The position numbers and the translations under genes were made by a program. DNA of 64,000 nt. It comes from Bisbaumannia pacifica (lineage in GTDB: Bacteria > Pseudomonadota > Gammaproteobacteria > Pseudomonadales > Halomonadaceae). A model generated the notes under the pieces. The model was given only the letters and a program-made list of their open reading frames with translations, ran no database searches and had not been told where the DNA came from. Shown here one piece after another: positions 53,453 through 61,449 of the stretch. The first letter of the stretch is position 1, and every line of letters begins with the position of its first letter. The DNA is taken from contig NZ_BJUK01000001.1 of the NCBI RefSeq assembly GCF_007989625.1, forward strand, positions 96,213 to 160,212, read 5' to 3'.

Positions 53453-55054
53453 ATGTCCAAGCCACTGATCCTGGTGCTCGGCGACCAGCTCAGCCACGAC
53501 CTGCCGAGCCTGCAGGCCCTCCCCGACGGCGCCGTGATCGCCCTCTGCGAGGTGGCCGACGAGGGGCGCTATGTGCCCCACCACCCCCAGAAGATCGCCA
53601 TGATGCTGGCGGCCATGCGCCACTTCGCCGATGAGCTCCGCGCGCGCGGCCTGAGGGTGCACTACAGCGCCCTGGACGCCCCGGACAACACCCAGTCGTT
53701 GGTCTCGGAAGCCGAGCGCCTGGCCCGGTACTACGGCTGTGACGAGATCCGCGTGGTGCGCCCCGGGGAGTGGCGACTGTGGGAGGCCTTCAAGGCGCGC
53801 GAGGCCGGGCCCCTACCCTGTCGACTGCTCGAGGACAACCGCTTCTACACCACCCCGGAGGCGTTCGCCGCCTGGATGCGAGGCCGCAAGCAGCCGCGCC
53901 TCGAGCACTTCTACCGGGCCCAGCGCCGCGCCACCGGGTTGCTGATGGAGGCTGGCGCCCCCCTGGGGGGGAAATGGAACTATGATGCCGACAACCGTCA
54001 CCCGCTGGCGGATGCGCCCCCCCTGCCCGCCCCGCTGCGCCATGCCCCGGATGCCATCACCCGGGACGTGCTCGAGCTGGTGGCGGAACACTTCGGCGAG
54101 CACTTCGGCCGCCTCGAGGATTTCGACTGGCCGGTGACCCGAGCCCAGGCCCGGGCCGAGCTGGCGGACTTTCTCGAGACGCGCCTGGCCCATTTCGGCC
54201 GCTACCAGGACGCCATCAGCGACGAGGCGCCGCGCCTCTTCCACTCGCGGCTCGCCGCCGCCCTCAACCTCGGCCTGCTCTCGCCCCGCGAGACCTGCGA
54301 GGCCGCAGAGCGCGAGTACCTCGAGGGGCGCGCGCCGCTGAACTCGGTAGAGGGCTTTATTCGCCAGATCCTCGGCTGGCGCGAGTATGTGCGCGGCCTC
54401 TACTGGACCCGGATGCCGGACTACAAGCGCGGCAATCACCTGGAGGCCAGCCGTGGCCTGCCGAGCTGCTACTGGAGCGGCGACACCGAGCTGCACTGCC
54501 TCAGGCGGGCCATCGAGATGACCCGCGACCACGCCTATGCCCACCATATCCAGCGGCTGATGGTCACCGGCAACTTCGCGCTGCTTTGCGGCGTGGCGCC
54601 CCAGGCGCTCTGCGACTGGTACCTGGCGGTCTATGCGGACGCCTGCGAGTGGGTGGAGCTGCCCAATACCCTGGGCATGGTGCTGCACGCCGATGGCGGC
54701 CTGATGGGCTCCAAGCCCTACTGTGCCTCCGGCAAGTACATCGATCGCATGTCGGATCATTGCCGCCACTGCCGCTACGATCCCAAGCGGGTCACCGGCA
54801 CCCACGCCTGCCCCCTCAACGCGCTCTACTGGCATTTCCTGATGCGTCACCGCGACCGACTGGCGAGCAATCCGCGGATGCGGCTGATCTATGCCGGCCT
54901 GGAGCGCATGGGCGAGGCCAAGCGCGAGGCCATCCGCCAACAGGCCGAGGCCTTCCTCGAGGGGCTGGCCTGCGAGACGGCGCCCCGCTGGGCGGGCGGC
55001 GACCAGGCCCACCAACACGCGCTGGGGTATCGGTATCGGGAGTCCTCGCCATGA
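53453..55054 (+). CDS. FeS-type bacterial cryptochrome / (6-4) photolyase (PhrB/CryB family)
   Basis: 533 residues. Belongs to the FeS-BCP group, which carries a [4Fe-4S] cluster, FAD and a lumazine antenna and repairs (6-4) photoproducts or senses light. The four cluster cysteines are C349, C437, C440 and C453 (ELHCL; DHCRHC; THACP), one residue offset from the 350/438/441/454 ligands of Agrobacterium PhrB. The catalytic HHIQRLMVTGNFALL helix with His364/His365 is present. N-terminal Rossmann domain starts LILVLGDQLSHDLPSL. ATGA overlap with the DCC-family gene. Confidence 0.95.
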   Translation: MSKPLILVLGDQLSHDLPSLQALPDGAVIALCEVADEGRYVPHHPQKIAMMLAAMRHFADELRARGLRVHYSALDAPDNTQSLVSEAERLARYYGCDEIRVVRPGEWRLWEAFKAREAGPLPCRLLEDNRFYTTPEAFAAWMRGRKQPRLEHFYRAQRRATGLLMEAGAPLGGKWNYDADNRHPLADAPPLPAPLRHAPDAITRDVLELVAEHFGEHFGRLEDFDWPVTRAQARAELADFLETRLAHFGRYQDAISDEAPRLFHSRLAAALNLGLLSPRETCEAAEREYLEGRAPLNSVEGFIRQILGWREYVRGLYWTRMPDYKRGNHLEASRGLPSCYWSGDTELHCLRRAIEMTRDHAYAHHIQRLMVTGNFALLCGVAPQALCDWYLAVYADACEWVELPNTLGMVLHADGGLMGSKPYCASGKYIDRMSDHCRHCRYDPKRVTGTHACPLNALYWHFLMRHRDRLASNPRMRLIYAGLERMGEAKREAIRQQAEAFLEGLACETAPRWAGGDQAHQHALGYRYRESSP

Positions 55055-55461
55055 CGCCCCATGCCCCGGTCACGCCGGTGACTCTCTTCTACGACGGTCA
55101 CTGTCCGCTGTGCCTCAGGGAGGTGGCCTGGTTGTCGCGCCATCCGCGGCGACGGCGGGTGCGCCTGGTGGATATCCAGGCCGATGACTTCGATCCCGCG
55201 GCACTGGGCGTCACCGTCGAGGCCCTGATGGGGCGCTTGCACCTACGCGACGCCGAGGGTCGCTGGTATCGGGGAATGGATGCCAGCCGCGCCCTCTACC
55301 ACGGCCTAGGCTATCGGCGCCTGGTATGGCTGAGTACGCTACCAGGGCTACGCCAGGTACTGGATTGGGGATATCTCGGCTTCGCCCACCATCGGCTGCG
55401 GCTGGGGCGCTGGCTGGGCCGGGGAGAACGCTGCCCCGGGGCCAATAAGCGAGAAAGATAA
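55051..55461 (+). CDS. DCC family thiol-disulfide oxidoreductase-like protein (DUF393)
   Basis: 136 residues from the ATG at 55051, overlapping the cryptochrome stop by 4 bp. Thioredoxin-like fold with the DxxCxxC motif at the N-terminus: LFYDGHCPLCLREVAWL. The middle (LMGRLHLRDAEGRWYRGMDA) and the basic C-terminus fit DUF393. Its constant position after FeS-type cryptochrome genes suggests a redox partner role, by inference only. Confidence 0.9.
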   Translation: MTPHAPVTPVTLFYDGHCPLCLREVAWLSRHPRRRRVRLVDIQADDFDPAALGVTVEALMGRLHLRDAEGRWYRGMDASRALYHGLGYRRLVWLSTLPGLRQVLDWGYLGFAHHRLRLGRWLGRGERCPGANKRER

Positions 55462-55486
55462 GAGAGTGTGCGGTGCGACAGGTGAG

Positions 55487-55506
55487 CGTCGCCGTGGACG
55501 GCGACG
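55487..55506. terminator. Hairpin between convergent DUF393 and DUF6482-type genes
   Basis: CGTCGCC (55487-55493), 6-nt loop, GGCGACG (55500-55506). A 7-bp stem in a 56-bp convergent gap without a U-tract; tentative terminator. Confidence 0.35.
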
Positions 55507-55517
55507 GGAGGAGGCCG

Positions 55518-55820
55518 TCAGAAGGCCAGGGGAATGCGTGAGGTCAGGGGGTCGTGGTAGTGAGCCTGGCGGCCGATTACCTCGTCCTGGGGCACGTGCT
55601 GCACCAGGTAGGCACGGTGGATGCCGGCGCGCTTGAGCTCCAGGTAGACGTCGTCCAGGGCGCGGAACAGCATCGGCTTGCCGGCCCGGGTCAGCAGCTC
55701 ATGCTTGCCTTCCAGGTCCTCCACTTCCACTTGGTAGAAGCGGCTGCCGGAATGCGTGATCACGCGGATCTCGAAATTGTCATGGGCGGCCACGAAGGCC
55801 TTCAGATGATGAATATCCAT
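55518..55820 (-). CDS. DUF6482-like small protein
   Basis: 100 residues, GGAGGGATT before the ATG. FEIRVITHSGSRFYQVEVED, then GKPMLFRALDDVYLELKRAG and RAYLVQHVPQDEVIGR. A small soluble alpha/beta protein known from Halomonas and Pseudomonas as an uncharacterised family (I believe DUF6482). Function unknown. Confidence 0.72.
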   Translation of the reverse strand: MDIHHLKAFVAAHDNFEIRVITHSGSRFYQVEVEDLEGKHELLTRAGKPMLFRALDDVYLELKRAGIHRAYLVQHVPQDEVIGRQAHYHDPLTSRIPLAF

Positions 55821-55948
55821 AATCCCTCCAAAGCAAAGCAGGTTTCTCTTTCCTGCACACTGAACGCATCAAATGACAACGAGATGACACTCAGATAGTG
55901 GTCCTATGACCTTTGCCTTGCCCGGAGGGTTCCCCGGCCGACCGTCGG

Positions 55949-56276
55949 TTACTGATATTCGGAAGGGTCGATGGCCTGGCCCAGCGAGCGAGAGGGCTGC
56001 GGTCCACCCACTTGCCCGCCTGGGTCTCGGTTACTGATACTCGGAAGGGTCGATGGCCTGGCCCAGCGAGCGAGAGGGCTGCGGTCCACCCAGTTGCCGG
56101 CCTGGGTCTCGGTTACTGATACTCGGAGGGGTCGATGGCCTTGCCCAGCGAGCGAGAGGGCTGCGGTCCACCCAGTTGCCCGCCTGGGTCTCGGTTACTG
56201 ATACTCGGAGGGGTCGATGGCCTGGCCCAGTGAGCGAGAGGGCTGCGGTCCACCCATTTGGCCGCTGTTGTCTCGG
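55949..56276. repeat. Four tandem 82-bp repeats copied from the adjacent gene tail
   Basis: Units 55949-56030, 56031-56112, 56113-56194 and 56195-56276, each opening TTACTGATA.TCGGA.GGG (plus strand). The next 74 bp (56277-56350) are the 3' end of the minus-strand gene at 56277-56570, with the same sequence including its stop codon. The units carry 8 extra bases relative to the gene and differ from each other by a handful of substitutions. Because 82 is not a multiple of 3 and each unit contains the stop, they do not extend the protein. No spacers, so not CRISPR. Confidence 0.92.
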
Positions 56277-56570
56277 TTACTGATACTCGGAAGGGTCGAT
56301 GGCCTTGCCCAGGGAGTTGCGGTCGACCCAGTTGCCGGCCTTGGTCTCCTTGTAGCGGAACACCACCCGGTCGCCCACGCTGACCGGCAGCTCGGCGTCC
56401 TCGGTCTGGTAGCTGTAGGTCTCGCCGTCTACCACCAGCTGGTAGCGGTAGAGGTCGGGCATGCCCAGCCACTCCTTGAAGGGGCCCTCCCGCTCCAGGG
56501 ATTGCAGCTCGCCGCGGCCCTCCAGCTTGGGGGTGCGCTTGCGGCCGCCACGTCGAAATCCGCCTGCCAT
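56277..56570 (-). CDS. Hypothetical protein, source of the 82-bp array
   Basis: 97 residues, AGGAGACAACC before the ATG. Basic N-terminus (MAGGFRRGGRKRTPKLEGRG), then LYRYQLVVDGETYSYQTEDA and VSVGDRVVFRYKETKAGNWV, suggesting a small beta-barrel (OB or SH3-like) with possible nucleic-acid binding; I do not recognise the family. The last 20 codons are repeated four times downstream in non-coding form. Confidence 0.72.
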   Translation of the reverse strand: MAGGFRRGGRKRTPKLEGRGELQSLEREGPFKEWLGMPDLYRYQLVVDGETYSYQTEDAELPVSVGDRVVFRYKETKAGNWVDRNSLGKAIDPSEYQ

Positions 56571-56657
56571 GGTTGTCTCCTATCGATGATCGAGGGTCGC
56601 GATTATACGGGGCCGAGCCCAAGCCTCAAGTCGGCATCACGCCCAGGACGAGCCTCG

Positions 56658-58046
56658 TCACTCGCCCATATGCTGGCCGTAGCTATCCGGGGCCAGGTCC
56701 TCGAAGCGGGTGTACTTGCCGATAAAGGCCATATGCACGGTGCCGATGGGGCCGTTACGCTGCTTGCCGATGATCAGCTCCGCCAGCCCCTTGTTATCCG
56801 GGTTGTCGGCGTTGTACACCTCGTCACGATAGACGAAGGCGATGACATCGGCATCCTGCTCGATGGCACCCGACTCGCGCAGGTCCGACATCACCGGGCG
56901 CTTGTTGGGGCGCTGCTCCAGGGAGCGGTTGAGCTGCGACAGGGCGATCACCGGGCAGCCGAACTCCTTGGCGATGCCCTTCAGCGAGCGCGAGATCTCG
57001 GAGATCTCGCCGGTACGATTCTCGGAGAAGCCGGGGATCTGCATCAGCTGCAGGTAGTCGATCATGATCAGGCCGACATTGCCGTGCTCCCGGGCGATGC
57101 GCCGCACCCGCGAGCGCATCTCGTTGGGTGACAGGGCCGCGGTATCGTCGATGAAGAGCTGCTTGTCCTTGAGCAGGTTGACCGCCGAGGTCAGTCGCGG
57201 CCAGTCCTCGTCCTCCAGCTGGCCGGTACGCACCCGGGTCTGGTCGATGCGCCCCAGGGAGGAGAGCATGCGCAGCATCAGGGCATCCGCGGGCATCTCC
57301 ATGGAGAAGACGATCACCGGCTTATCGCCGGAGATCACCGCATGTTCCACCAGGTTCATGGCAAAGGTCGTCTTGCCCATGGAGGGTCGCCCGGCGATGA
57401 TCACCAGGTCCGAGGGCTGCAGCCCCGAGGTCATGTCGTCCAGGTCGCGGAAGCCGGTGGAGAGGCCGGTCATCTGCCCCTTGAGGTTGAACAGCTCGTC
57501 GATGCGATCCACCGCCTTGGCCAGCAGCTCGCTCATGCCGATGGCGCCGCCGGACTTGGGGCGCTCCTCGCTGATCTGGAAGACCAGCCGCTCCGCCTCG
57601 TTGACCAGCTCGTCGGCGGGGCGCCCCTGAGGAGCGAAGGCGCTCTCGGCCACCTGGTTGGCGGCCTGGATCAGCTTGCGCAGGGTCGCCCGCTCGCGAA
57701 CGATATCGGCATAGGCGCGGATATTGCTGGCGGACGGGGTATTGCGGGCCAGTTCGGCCAGGTAGGCCAGCCCCCCCACCGTCTCCAGCTGGTCACGATT
57801 CTCCAGGGCCTCGGAGAGGGTCACCACGTCCAGGGGATGGGCGCCCTCCGCCAGGGACTGCATGGCATTGAAGATCAGGCGGTGCTCGTAGCGGTAGAAA
57901 TCATTGGCGGTCAGCCGTTCGGAAACGGTATCCCAGGCCTGGTTATCGAGCATCAGCCCGCCCAGCACCGACTGCTCCGCCTCCAGGGAGTGGGGCGGCA
58001 CCTTGAGGGCGGCGGTTTCCTGATCGGACTCGGCGAATTCATTCAT
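56658..58046 (-). CDS. dnaB: Replicative DNA helicase DnaB
   Basis: 462 residues. Hexameric 5'-3' helicase of the replication fork. N-terminal domain (about 15-120; PPHSLEAEQSVLGGLMLDNQ) and RecA-like domain with Walker A at 219-227 (AGRPSMGKTTFAMN), then VIVFSMEMPADAL, VGLIMIDYLQLM and GCPVIALSQLNRSLE. No intein. It follows rplI with a terminator between, and a 9-bp hairpin lies in its leader. Confidence 0.98.
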   Translation of the reverse strand: MNEFAESDQETAALKVPPHSLEAEQSVLGGLMLDNQAWDTVSERLTANDFYRYEHRLIFNAMQSLAEGAHPLDVVTLSEALENRDQLETVGGLAYLAELARNTPSASNIRAYADIVRERATLRKLIQAANQVAESAFAPQGRPADELVNEAERLVFQISEERPKSGGAIGMSELLAKAVDRIDELFNLKGQMTGLSTGFRDLDDMTSGLQPSDLVIIAGRPSMGKTTFAMNLVEHAVISGDKPVIVFSMEMPADALMLRMLSSLGRIDQTRVRTGQLEDEDWPRLTSAVNLLKDKQLFIDDTAALSPNEMRSRVRRIAREHGNVGLIMIDYLQLMQIPGFSENRTGEISEISRSLKGIAKEFGCPVIALSQLNRSLEQRPNKRPVMSDLRESGAIEQDADVIAFVYRDEVYNADNPDNKGLAELIIGKQRNGPIGTVHMAFIGKYTRFEDLAPDSYGQHMGE

Positions 58047-58075
58047 GACGCATGAGGGCCTTGGCTGGAACGACG

Positions 58076-58102
58076 ATGCTCGGGACGAGCCCGAGCATTC
58101 TA
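58076..58102 (-). promoter_or_regulatory. dnaB leader hairpin and -10
   Basis: On the minus strand TAGAAT (complement at 58097-58102) could be the dnaB -10 and is immediately followed by a perfect 9-bp hairpin: ATGCTCGGG (58076-58084), loop ACGAG, CCCGAGCAT (58090-58098). The stem overlaps the -10 edge, so it may be an operator rather than an RNA structure. No convincing -35. Confidence 0.4.
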
Positions 58103-58155
58103 CCCCAAGCGACCGCCTGGCCCCATGCCCGATTTCCCGGCGGCGCCAGAGACGC

Positions 58156-58190
58156 GAAAGGCCCCGGAGGACGAACCCCCGGGGCCTTTC
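58156..58190 (-). terminator. Terminator of the rpsF-rpsR-rplI operon
   Basis: GAAAGGCCCCGG (58156-58167), 11-nt loop, CCGGGGCCTTTC (58179-58190): perfect 12-bp stem 41 bp downstream of the rplI stop, with TTTC at the 3' side on the minus strand. Confidence 0.8.
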
Positions 58191-58231
58191 CTGCCCCGCC
58201 GCCTGGGGCGGCGGGGCGAGTGGCGGGCCGC

Positions 58232-58678
58232 TTACTCGGCGACCACCACGATGCGCACGGTAGTGCCGACTTCGGCATGCAGCTGCAGGTCGATGTCGTA
58301 CTCACCGGTGGCACGGATCGGGCCTTCCGGCATGCGCACTTCGCTCTTGGCGACGTCGAGACCGGCCTGGCTCAGGGCCTCGGCCAGGTCGCGCGGGCCG
58401 ATGGAACCGAACAGCTTGCCCTCGTCGCCGGCCTTGGCGACCAGGGAGAGTTCGATCTCGGACAGCTCGGCGGCACGCGCCTCGGCCACGGCCTTGCGCT
58501 CGGAGGCCTGGGCCTCGAGCTCGGCACGCTGGGCCTCGAAGGCCGCCACGTTGTCCTTGGTGGCCGGCACGGCGAGGCCGTACGGGACCAGGTAGTTACG
58601 GCCGTAACCGGCCTTGACGGTCACCTGGTCACCCAGGCCACCCAGCTTGCCAATCTTGTCGAGCAGAATGACTTCCAT
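58232..58678 (-). CDS. rplI: 50S ribosomal protein L9
   Basis: 148 residues, standard length. [20 protein letters not shown], then [20 protein letters not shown] is the L9 signature; a long central helix and C-terminal RNA-binding domain follow. Last gene of the ribosomal operon. Confidence 0.98.
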   Translation of the reverse strand: MEVILLDKIGKLGGLGDQVTVKAGYGRNYLVPYGLAVPATKDNVAAFEAQRAELEAQASERKAVAEARAAELSEIELSLVAKAGDEGKLFGSIGPRDLAEALSQAGLDVAKSEVRMPEGPIRATGEYDIDLQLHAEVGTTVRIVVVAE

Positions 58679-58693
58679 CTCGTGAACCTCTTG

Positions 58694-59545
58694 TCAGTCG
58701 CTGCGGACCAGGCGGCCGCGGAGATCCGCGACGCTGTCGATCATGGCCAGCAGCAGCACAATCAGAATCGTGGGCCAGGTGGCGATCAGCAATACATAGA
58801 AGGCCACCAACCAGAGCCCGTTCATCCCCTTGATACCGATAATTCCGTGAATCAGCGCGATGCCGGCGACCAGCAGGGGCACCCAGGCGAGCATGGCCAG
58901 GGCGGGAAGCCCCAGGACCAGGCCAACGATGCCCAGCACCAGCAGGATGGCGAATTCGCGGGGCGCCAGGCGCAGGCCGTGGAACTCCTCGCGAAAGCCA
59001 CCGGGGTTATACAGCCCCGCCTGCCAGGCGCGCCCCAGGGCCAGACACCCCACCGCGGTCAGGCTCACCATCACCCCGGTGACCCCACCCACCAGCAGCG
59101 TCGCCAGTTGCTCGGTGGCGATGCCCTGGCTGGCCAACTCGCGGAGCATGGCGTCCACCTCCGCGGAGCCCTGGCGCAGCTGCTCGAGCAGCGGGCCCAC
59201 GCCCCCCGGGGGCACGAAGACCCCGAGCTGGACCATCCCCGCCGCGGCCAGGGCGCCGACGATCAGCGCCTCGCTCCAGCGCATCCGCGCGCGCAGCACC
59301 ACCGCCATCAGGGTGGCCAACAGCACGCAGGACAGGGGAATCACGTCCCCCTGCATCCACCACCAGCCCGAGGGCAGGGCGGCGGCGAGGATCACCGGCA
59401 GGGCCGGTGCCATGCCGCGGCGCAGGGTCACCAAAGCGGCGATGGCGGCGCTCAGCCAGAACAGCCACGGCACCAGGGCGGCGATCGCCGCCGCTGCCAC
59501 CGCCTGGGGCGTTCCGCGCATCAGCCATCGGGCGAAGGGCAGCAT
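58694..59545 (-). CDS. Membrane protein of the rpsR-rplI intergenic position (YybS/DUF2232-like)
   Basis: 283 residues with about eight helices. MLPFARWLMRGTPQAVAAAA at the start; a soluble loop (PPGGVGPLLEQLRQGSAEVD) and C-terminal LALGRAWQAGLYNPGGFREE, then LLVLGIVGLVLGLPALAMLA resemble YybS/DUF2232 proteins. The equivalent place in pseudomonads holds a similar uncharacterised gene. Lies between rpsR and rplI with short gaps, so it is co-transcribed with ribosomal genes. Function unknown. Confidence 0.82.
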   Translation of the reverse strand: MLPFARWLMRGTPQAVAAAAIAALVPWLFWLSAAIAALVTLRRGMAPALPVILAAALPSGWWWMQGDVIPLSCVLLATLMAVVLRARMRWSEALIVGALAAAGMVQLGVFVPPGGVGPLLEQLRQGSAEVDAMLRELASQGIATEQLATLLVGGVTGVMVSLTAVGCLALGRAWQAGLYNPGGFREEFHGLRLAPREFAILLVLGIVGLVLGLPALAMLAWVPLLVAGIALIHGIIGIKGMNGLWLVAFYVLLIATWPTILIVLLLAMIDSVADLRGRLVRSD

Positions 59546-59558
59546 CGCGTATCCGGAA

Positions 59559-59786
59559 TTACTGGTGGCTGTCGGAGTAGGGCAGCAGGGCCAGGTAGCG
59601 GGCGCGCTTGATAGCGGTGGCCAGCTGGCGCTGATAACGGGCCTTGGTGCCGGTGATACGGCTCGGCACGATCTTGCCGGTTTCGGTGACGTAGGCCTTG
59701 AGCGTATCGATGTCTTTATAGTCGATCTGCTTCACGCCTTCGGCGGTGAAACGGCAGAACTTACGGCGACGGAAAAAGCGTGCCAT
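59559..59786 (-). CDS. rpsR: 30S ribosomal protein S18
   Basis: 75 residues. [20 protein letters not shown], then [20 protein letters not shown] are S18 hallmarks. AGAGGAG lies upstream of the ATG. Pairs with S6 in the 30S platform. Confidence 0.98.
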   Translation of the reverse strand: MARFFRRRKFCRFTAEGVKQIDYKDIDTLKAYVTETGKIVPSRITGTKARYQRQLATAIKRARYLALLPYSDSHQ

Positions 59787-59812
59787 TGTAAATCTCCTCT
59801 GGACGTGCGGAA

Positions 59813-60193
59813 TCAGTTAGCTTCGGCGGTTTCGGCGCTGCGCGGCTTTTCTTCGCGACGCGGACGCTTCTCTTCTGCCGGCTTCATCATCGGTGAGGCT
59901 TCGGTGATGGCTTCCTTGCAGCGCACGACCAGGCTGCGGATGATGGCATCGTTGAAGCGGAAGATGTTCTCGATTTCCTCGAGGGTCTCGCCGCTGCACT
60001 CGACGTTCATCAGCACATAGTGGGCCTTGTGGATCTTGTTGATCGGGTAGGCCAGGTGACGACGGCCCCAATCTTCCAGGCGATGCACGCTGCCGCCGCT
60101 CTCGGTGACGAGGCCGGTGTAGCGCTCGACCATGGCGGGCACCTGCTCGCTCTGATCCGGGTGGACCATGAAGACGATTTCGTAATGACGCAT
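59813..60193 (-). CDS. rpsF: 30S ribosomal protein S6
   Basis: 126 residues. [20 protein letters not shown], then [20 protein letters not shown] and [17 protein letters not shown]. The C-terminal tail is rich in Glu, Lys and Arg; no run of glutamates for RimK is evident, although [10 protein letters not shown] is charged. AAAGGAGCC precedes the ATG. First gene of the operon. Confidence 0.98.
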   Translation of the reverse strand: MRHYEIVFMVHPDQSEQVPAMVERYTGLVTESGGSVHRLEDWGRRHLAYPINKIHKAHYVLMNVECSGETLEEIENIFRFNDAIIRSLVVRCKEAITEASPMMKPAEEKRPRREEKPRSAETAEAN

Positions 60194-60272
60194 GGTGGCT
60201 CCTTTCGGTTTGACAGCTTCCTGGGGCGCACGGAGGCCCGAAGAAGCAAGGAGGTGATAGTGGAAACACTAA

Positions 60273-60331
60273 CGCCCGCGCGAAGGACGCACGGGCGCCA
60301 ATATTTTAGGGACTGCCGCCCCGCGACGCAA
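60273..60331 (-). promoter_or_regulatory. rpsF promoter and 5'-leader hairpin
   Basis: Minus-strand TTGCGT (complement 60326-60331), 17-bp spacer, TAAAAT (60303-60308), a good promoter. A hairpin begins right at the predicted RNA start: CGCCCGCGCG (60273-60282), loop AAGGA, CGCACGGGCG (60288-60297), one G-U pair. The roughly 100-nt leader is the place where S6:S18 autoregulatory RNAs occur, but I cannot confirm that fold. Confidence 0.5.
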
Positions 60332-60380
60332 GGGCGACAAGCCGGAAACTGCACTTCATCCCAGACTGGGCACGCGGCCA

Positions 60381-60562
60381 CCGGGGAGAGTGGGCGAGCG
60401 ATTTCGCCGGGACGCCGACACGCAGCGAGCCGGGTAGCGCAAATCGACAGGGATGTCGATTTAAGGCCGGCGAGAGGGACCTCGGTCCGGCCTTGTGCGT
60501 GTCACCCGGCTCGCGAAGCGTCGGGGTTTCGTCCCGGAGGTGAGCGAGCCACTCTGCCCGGA
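60381..60562. repeat. Nested inverted repeat element between rlmB and rpsF
   Basis: Outer imperfect arms of about 55-60 bp (60381-60438 and about 60497-60562) share AGAGTGG, CCGGGACG, CCGAC and GCGAGCCGGGT in inverted order. Inside are two perfect stems: AAATCGAC/GTCGATTT (60441-60448, 60455-60462) and AAGGCCGG/CCGGCCTT (60463-60470, 60487-60494). No ORF. It looks like a MITE-like or composite intergenic repeat; read on the minus strand it begins 36 bp after the rlmB stop and could also stop transcription. Confidence 0.55.
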
Positions 60563-60597
60563 GGTCCCTCCTGACCGGAGCCATCGGGGCATGCCCA

Positions 60598-61449
60598 CTA
60601 CTGGCTAGGGGCGATGCCTGACTGGCGCTGGCGTACCGCTTCGAAGAGGCAGATACCGGTGGCCACCGAGACATTGAGGCTGGAGACGCTGCCCGCCATG
60701 GGCAACTTGACCAGGGTGTCGCAGGCTTCTCGGGTCAGGCGGCGCAGGCCCTTGCCTTCGGCGCCCATCACCAGGGCGGTGGGCCCGCGATAGTCACCGT
60801 CATAGACGCTGGCCTCGGCCTCGCCGGCGGTGCCGAACAGCCACACGCCCTGCTCCTTGAGTTTGGCCAGGGTGCGGGCCAGGTTGGTGACCTGATAGAT
60901 CGGCACGCTCTCGGCGGCGCCGCAGGCCACCTTGCGCACCGTGGCATTGAGTGGCGCCGCCTTGTCCTTGGTGACGATGACGCCATGCGCCCCGGCGGCA
61001 TCGGCGCTGCGCAAACAGGCGCCGAAGTTGTGCACATCGGTGACGCCATCGAGGATCAGCAGCAGCGGCGGGGCCGCATGGGGCCAGGCGCCCAGCTGCA
61101 GCCACAGCGACTCCTCGCCGGCGAAGGCCAAGGGCGGGCAGAAGGCGACGAGGCCCTGGTGGGCGGCGCCCTGAGTCAGTTGATCGAGGAGGTCCCGGGG
61201 CTGGGTCAGCACCCGAGCCCCCCGGGCCCCGGCCCGTTCGAGGAGCTCGGCCAGGCGCCGACCGGCGTCGCCCTCCTGGACCCAGAGTTCCCGGGGCGCC
61301 TCGCCGCGCTCCAGCAGCGCCTGGACGGCGTGCACGCCGTGCACCATATCGAGCCCCGCCGGAGTCGCTACGACGCCCTTCGAGCGGGGGCCACGGGCGA
61401 CGTTACCGGGGCGACGGCCACCCTTTTTGTTGCCGCGCTTGTCACTCAC
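60598..61449 (-). CDS. rlmB: 23S rRNA (guanosine-2251-2'-O)-methyltransferase RlmB
   Basis: 283 residues; N-terminal extension of about 30 basic residues (MSDKRGNKKGGRRPGNVARG), substrate-binding domain (GVHAVQALLERGEAPRELWV) and SPOUT domain with LILDGVTDVHNFGACLRSAD, ALVMGAEGKGLRRLTREACD and SLNVSVATGICLFEAVRQ, the knotted SAM site. Modifies G2251 in the ribosomal P loop. Overlaps rnr by 4 bp. Confidence 0.97.
   Translation of the reverse strand: MSDKRGNKKGGRRPGNVARGPRSKGVVATPAGLDMVHGVHAVQALLERGEAPRELWVQEGDAGRRLAELLERAGARGARVLTQPRDLLDQLTQGAAHQGLVAFCPPLAFAGEESLWLQLGAWPHAAPPLLLILDGVTDVHNFGACLRSADAAGAHGVIVTKDKAAPLNATVRKVACGAAESVPIYQVTNLARTLAKLKEQGVWLFGTAGEAEASVYDGDYRGPTALVMGAEGKGLRRLTREACDTLVKLPMAGSVSSLNVSVATGICLFEAVRQRQSGIAPSQ

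Noticed and set aside
55949..56350. CRISPR array
   Set aside because: The 82-bp units are contiguous, with no unique spacers, and derive from a neighbouring coding sequence.
58156..58190. Operator for dnaB
   Set aside because: Position just after rplI, strong GC stem and short U-tract on the minus strand fit a terminator better.
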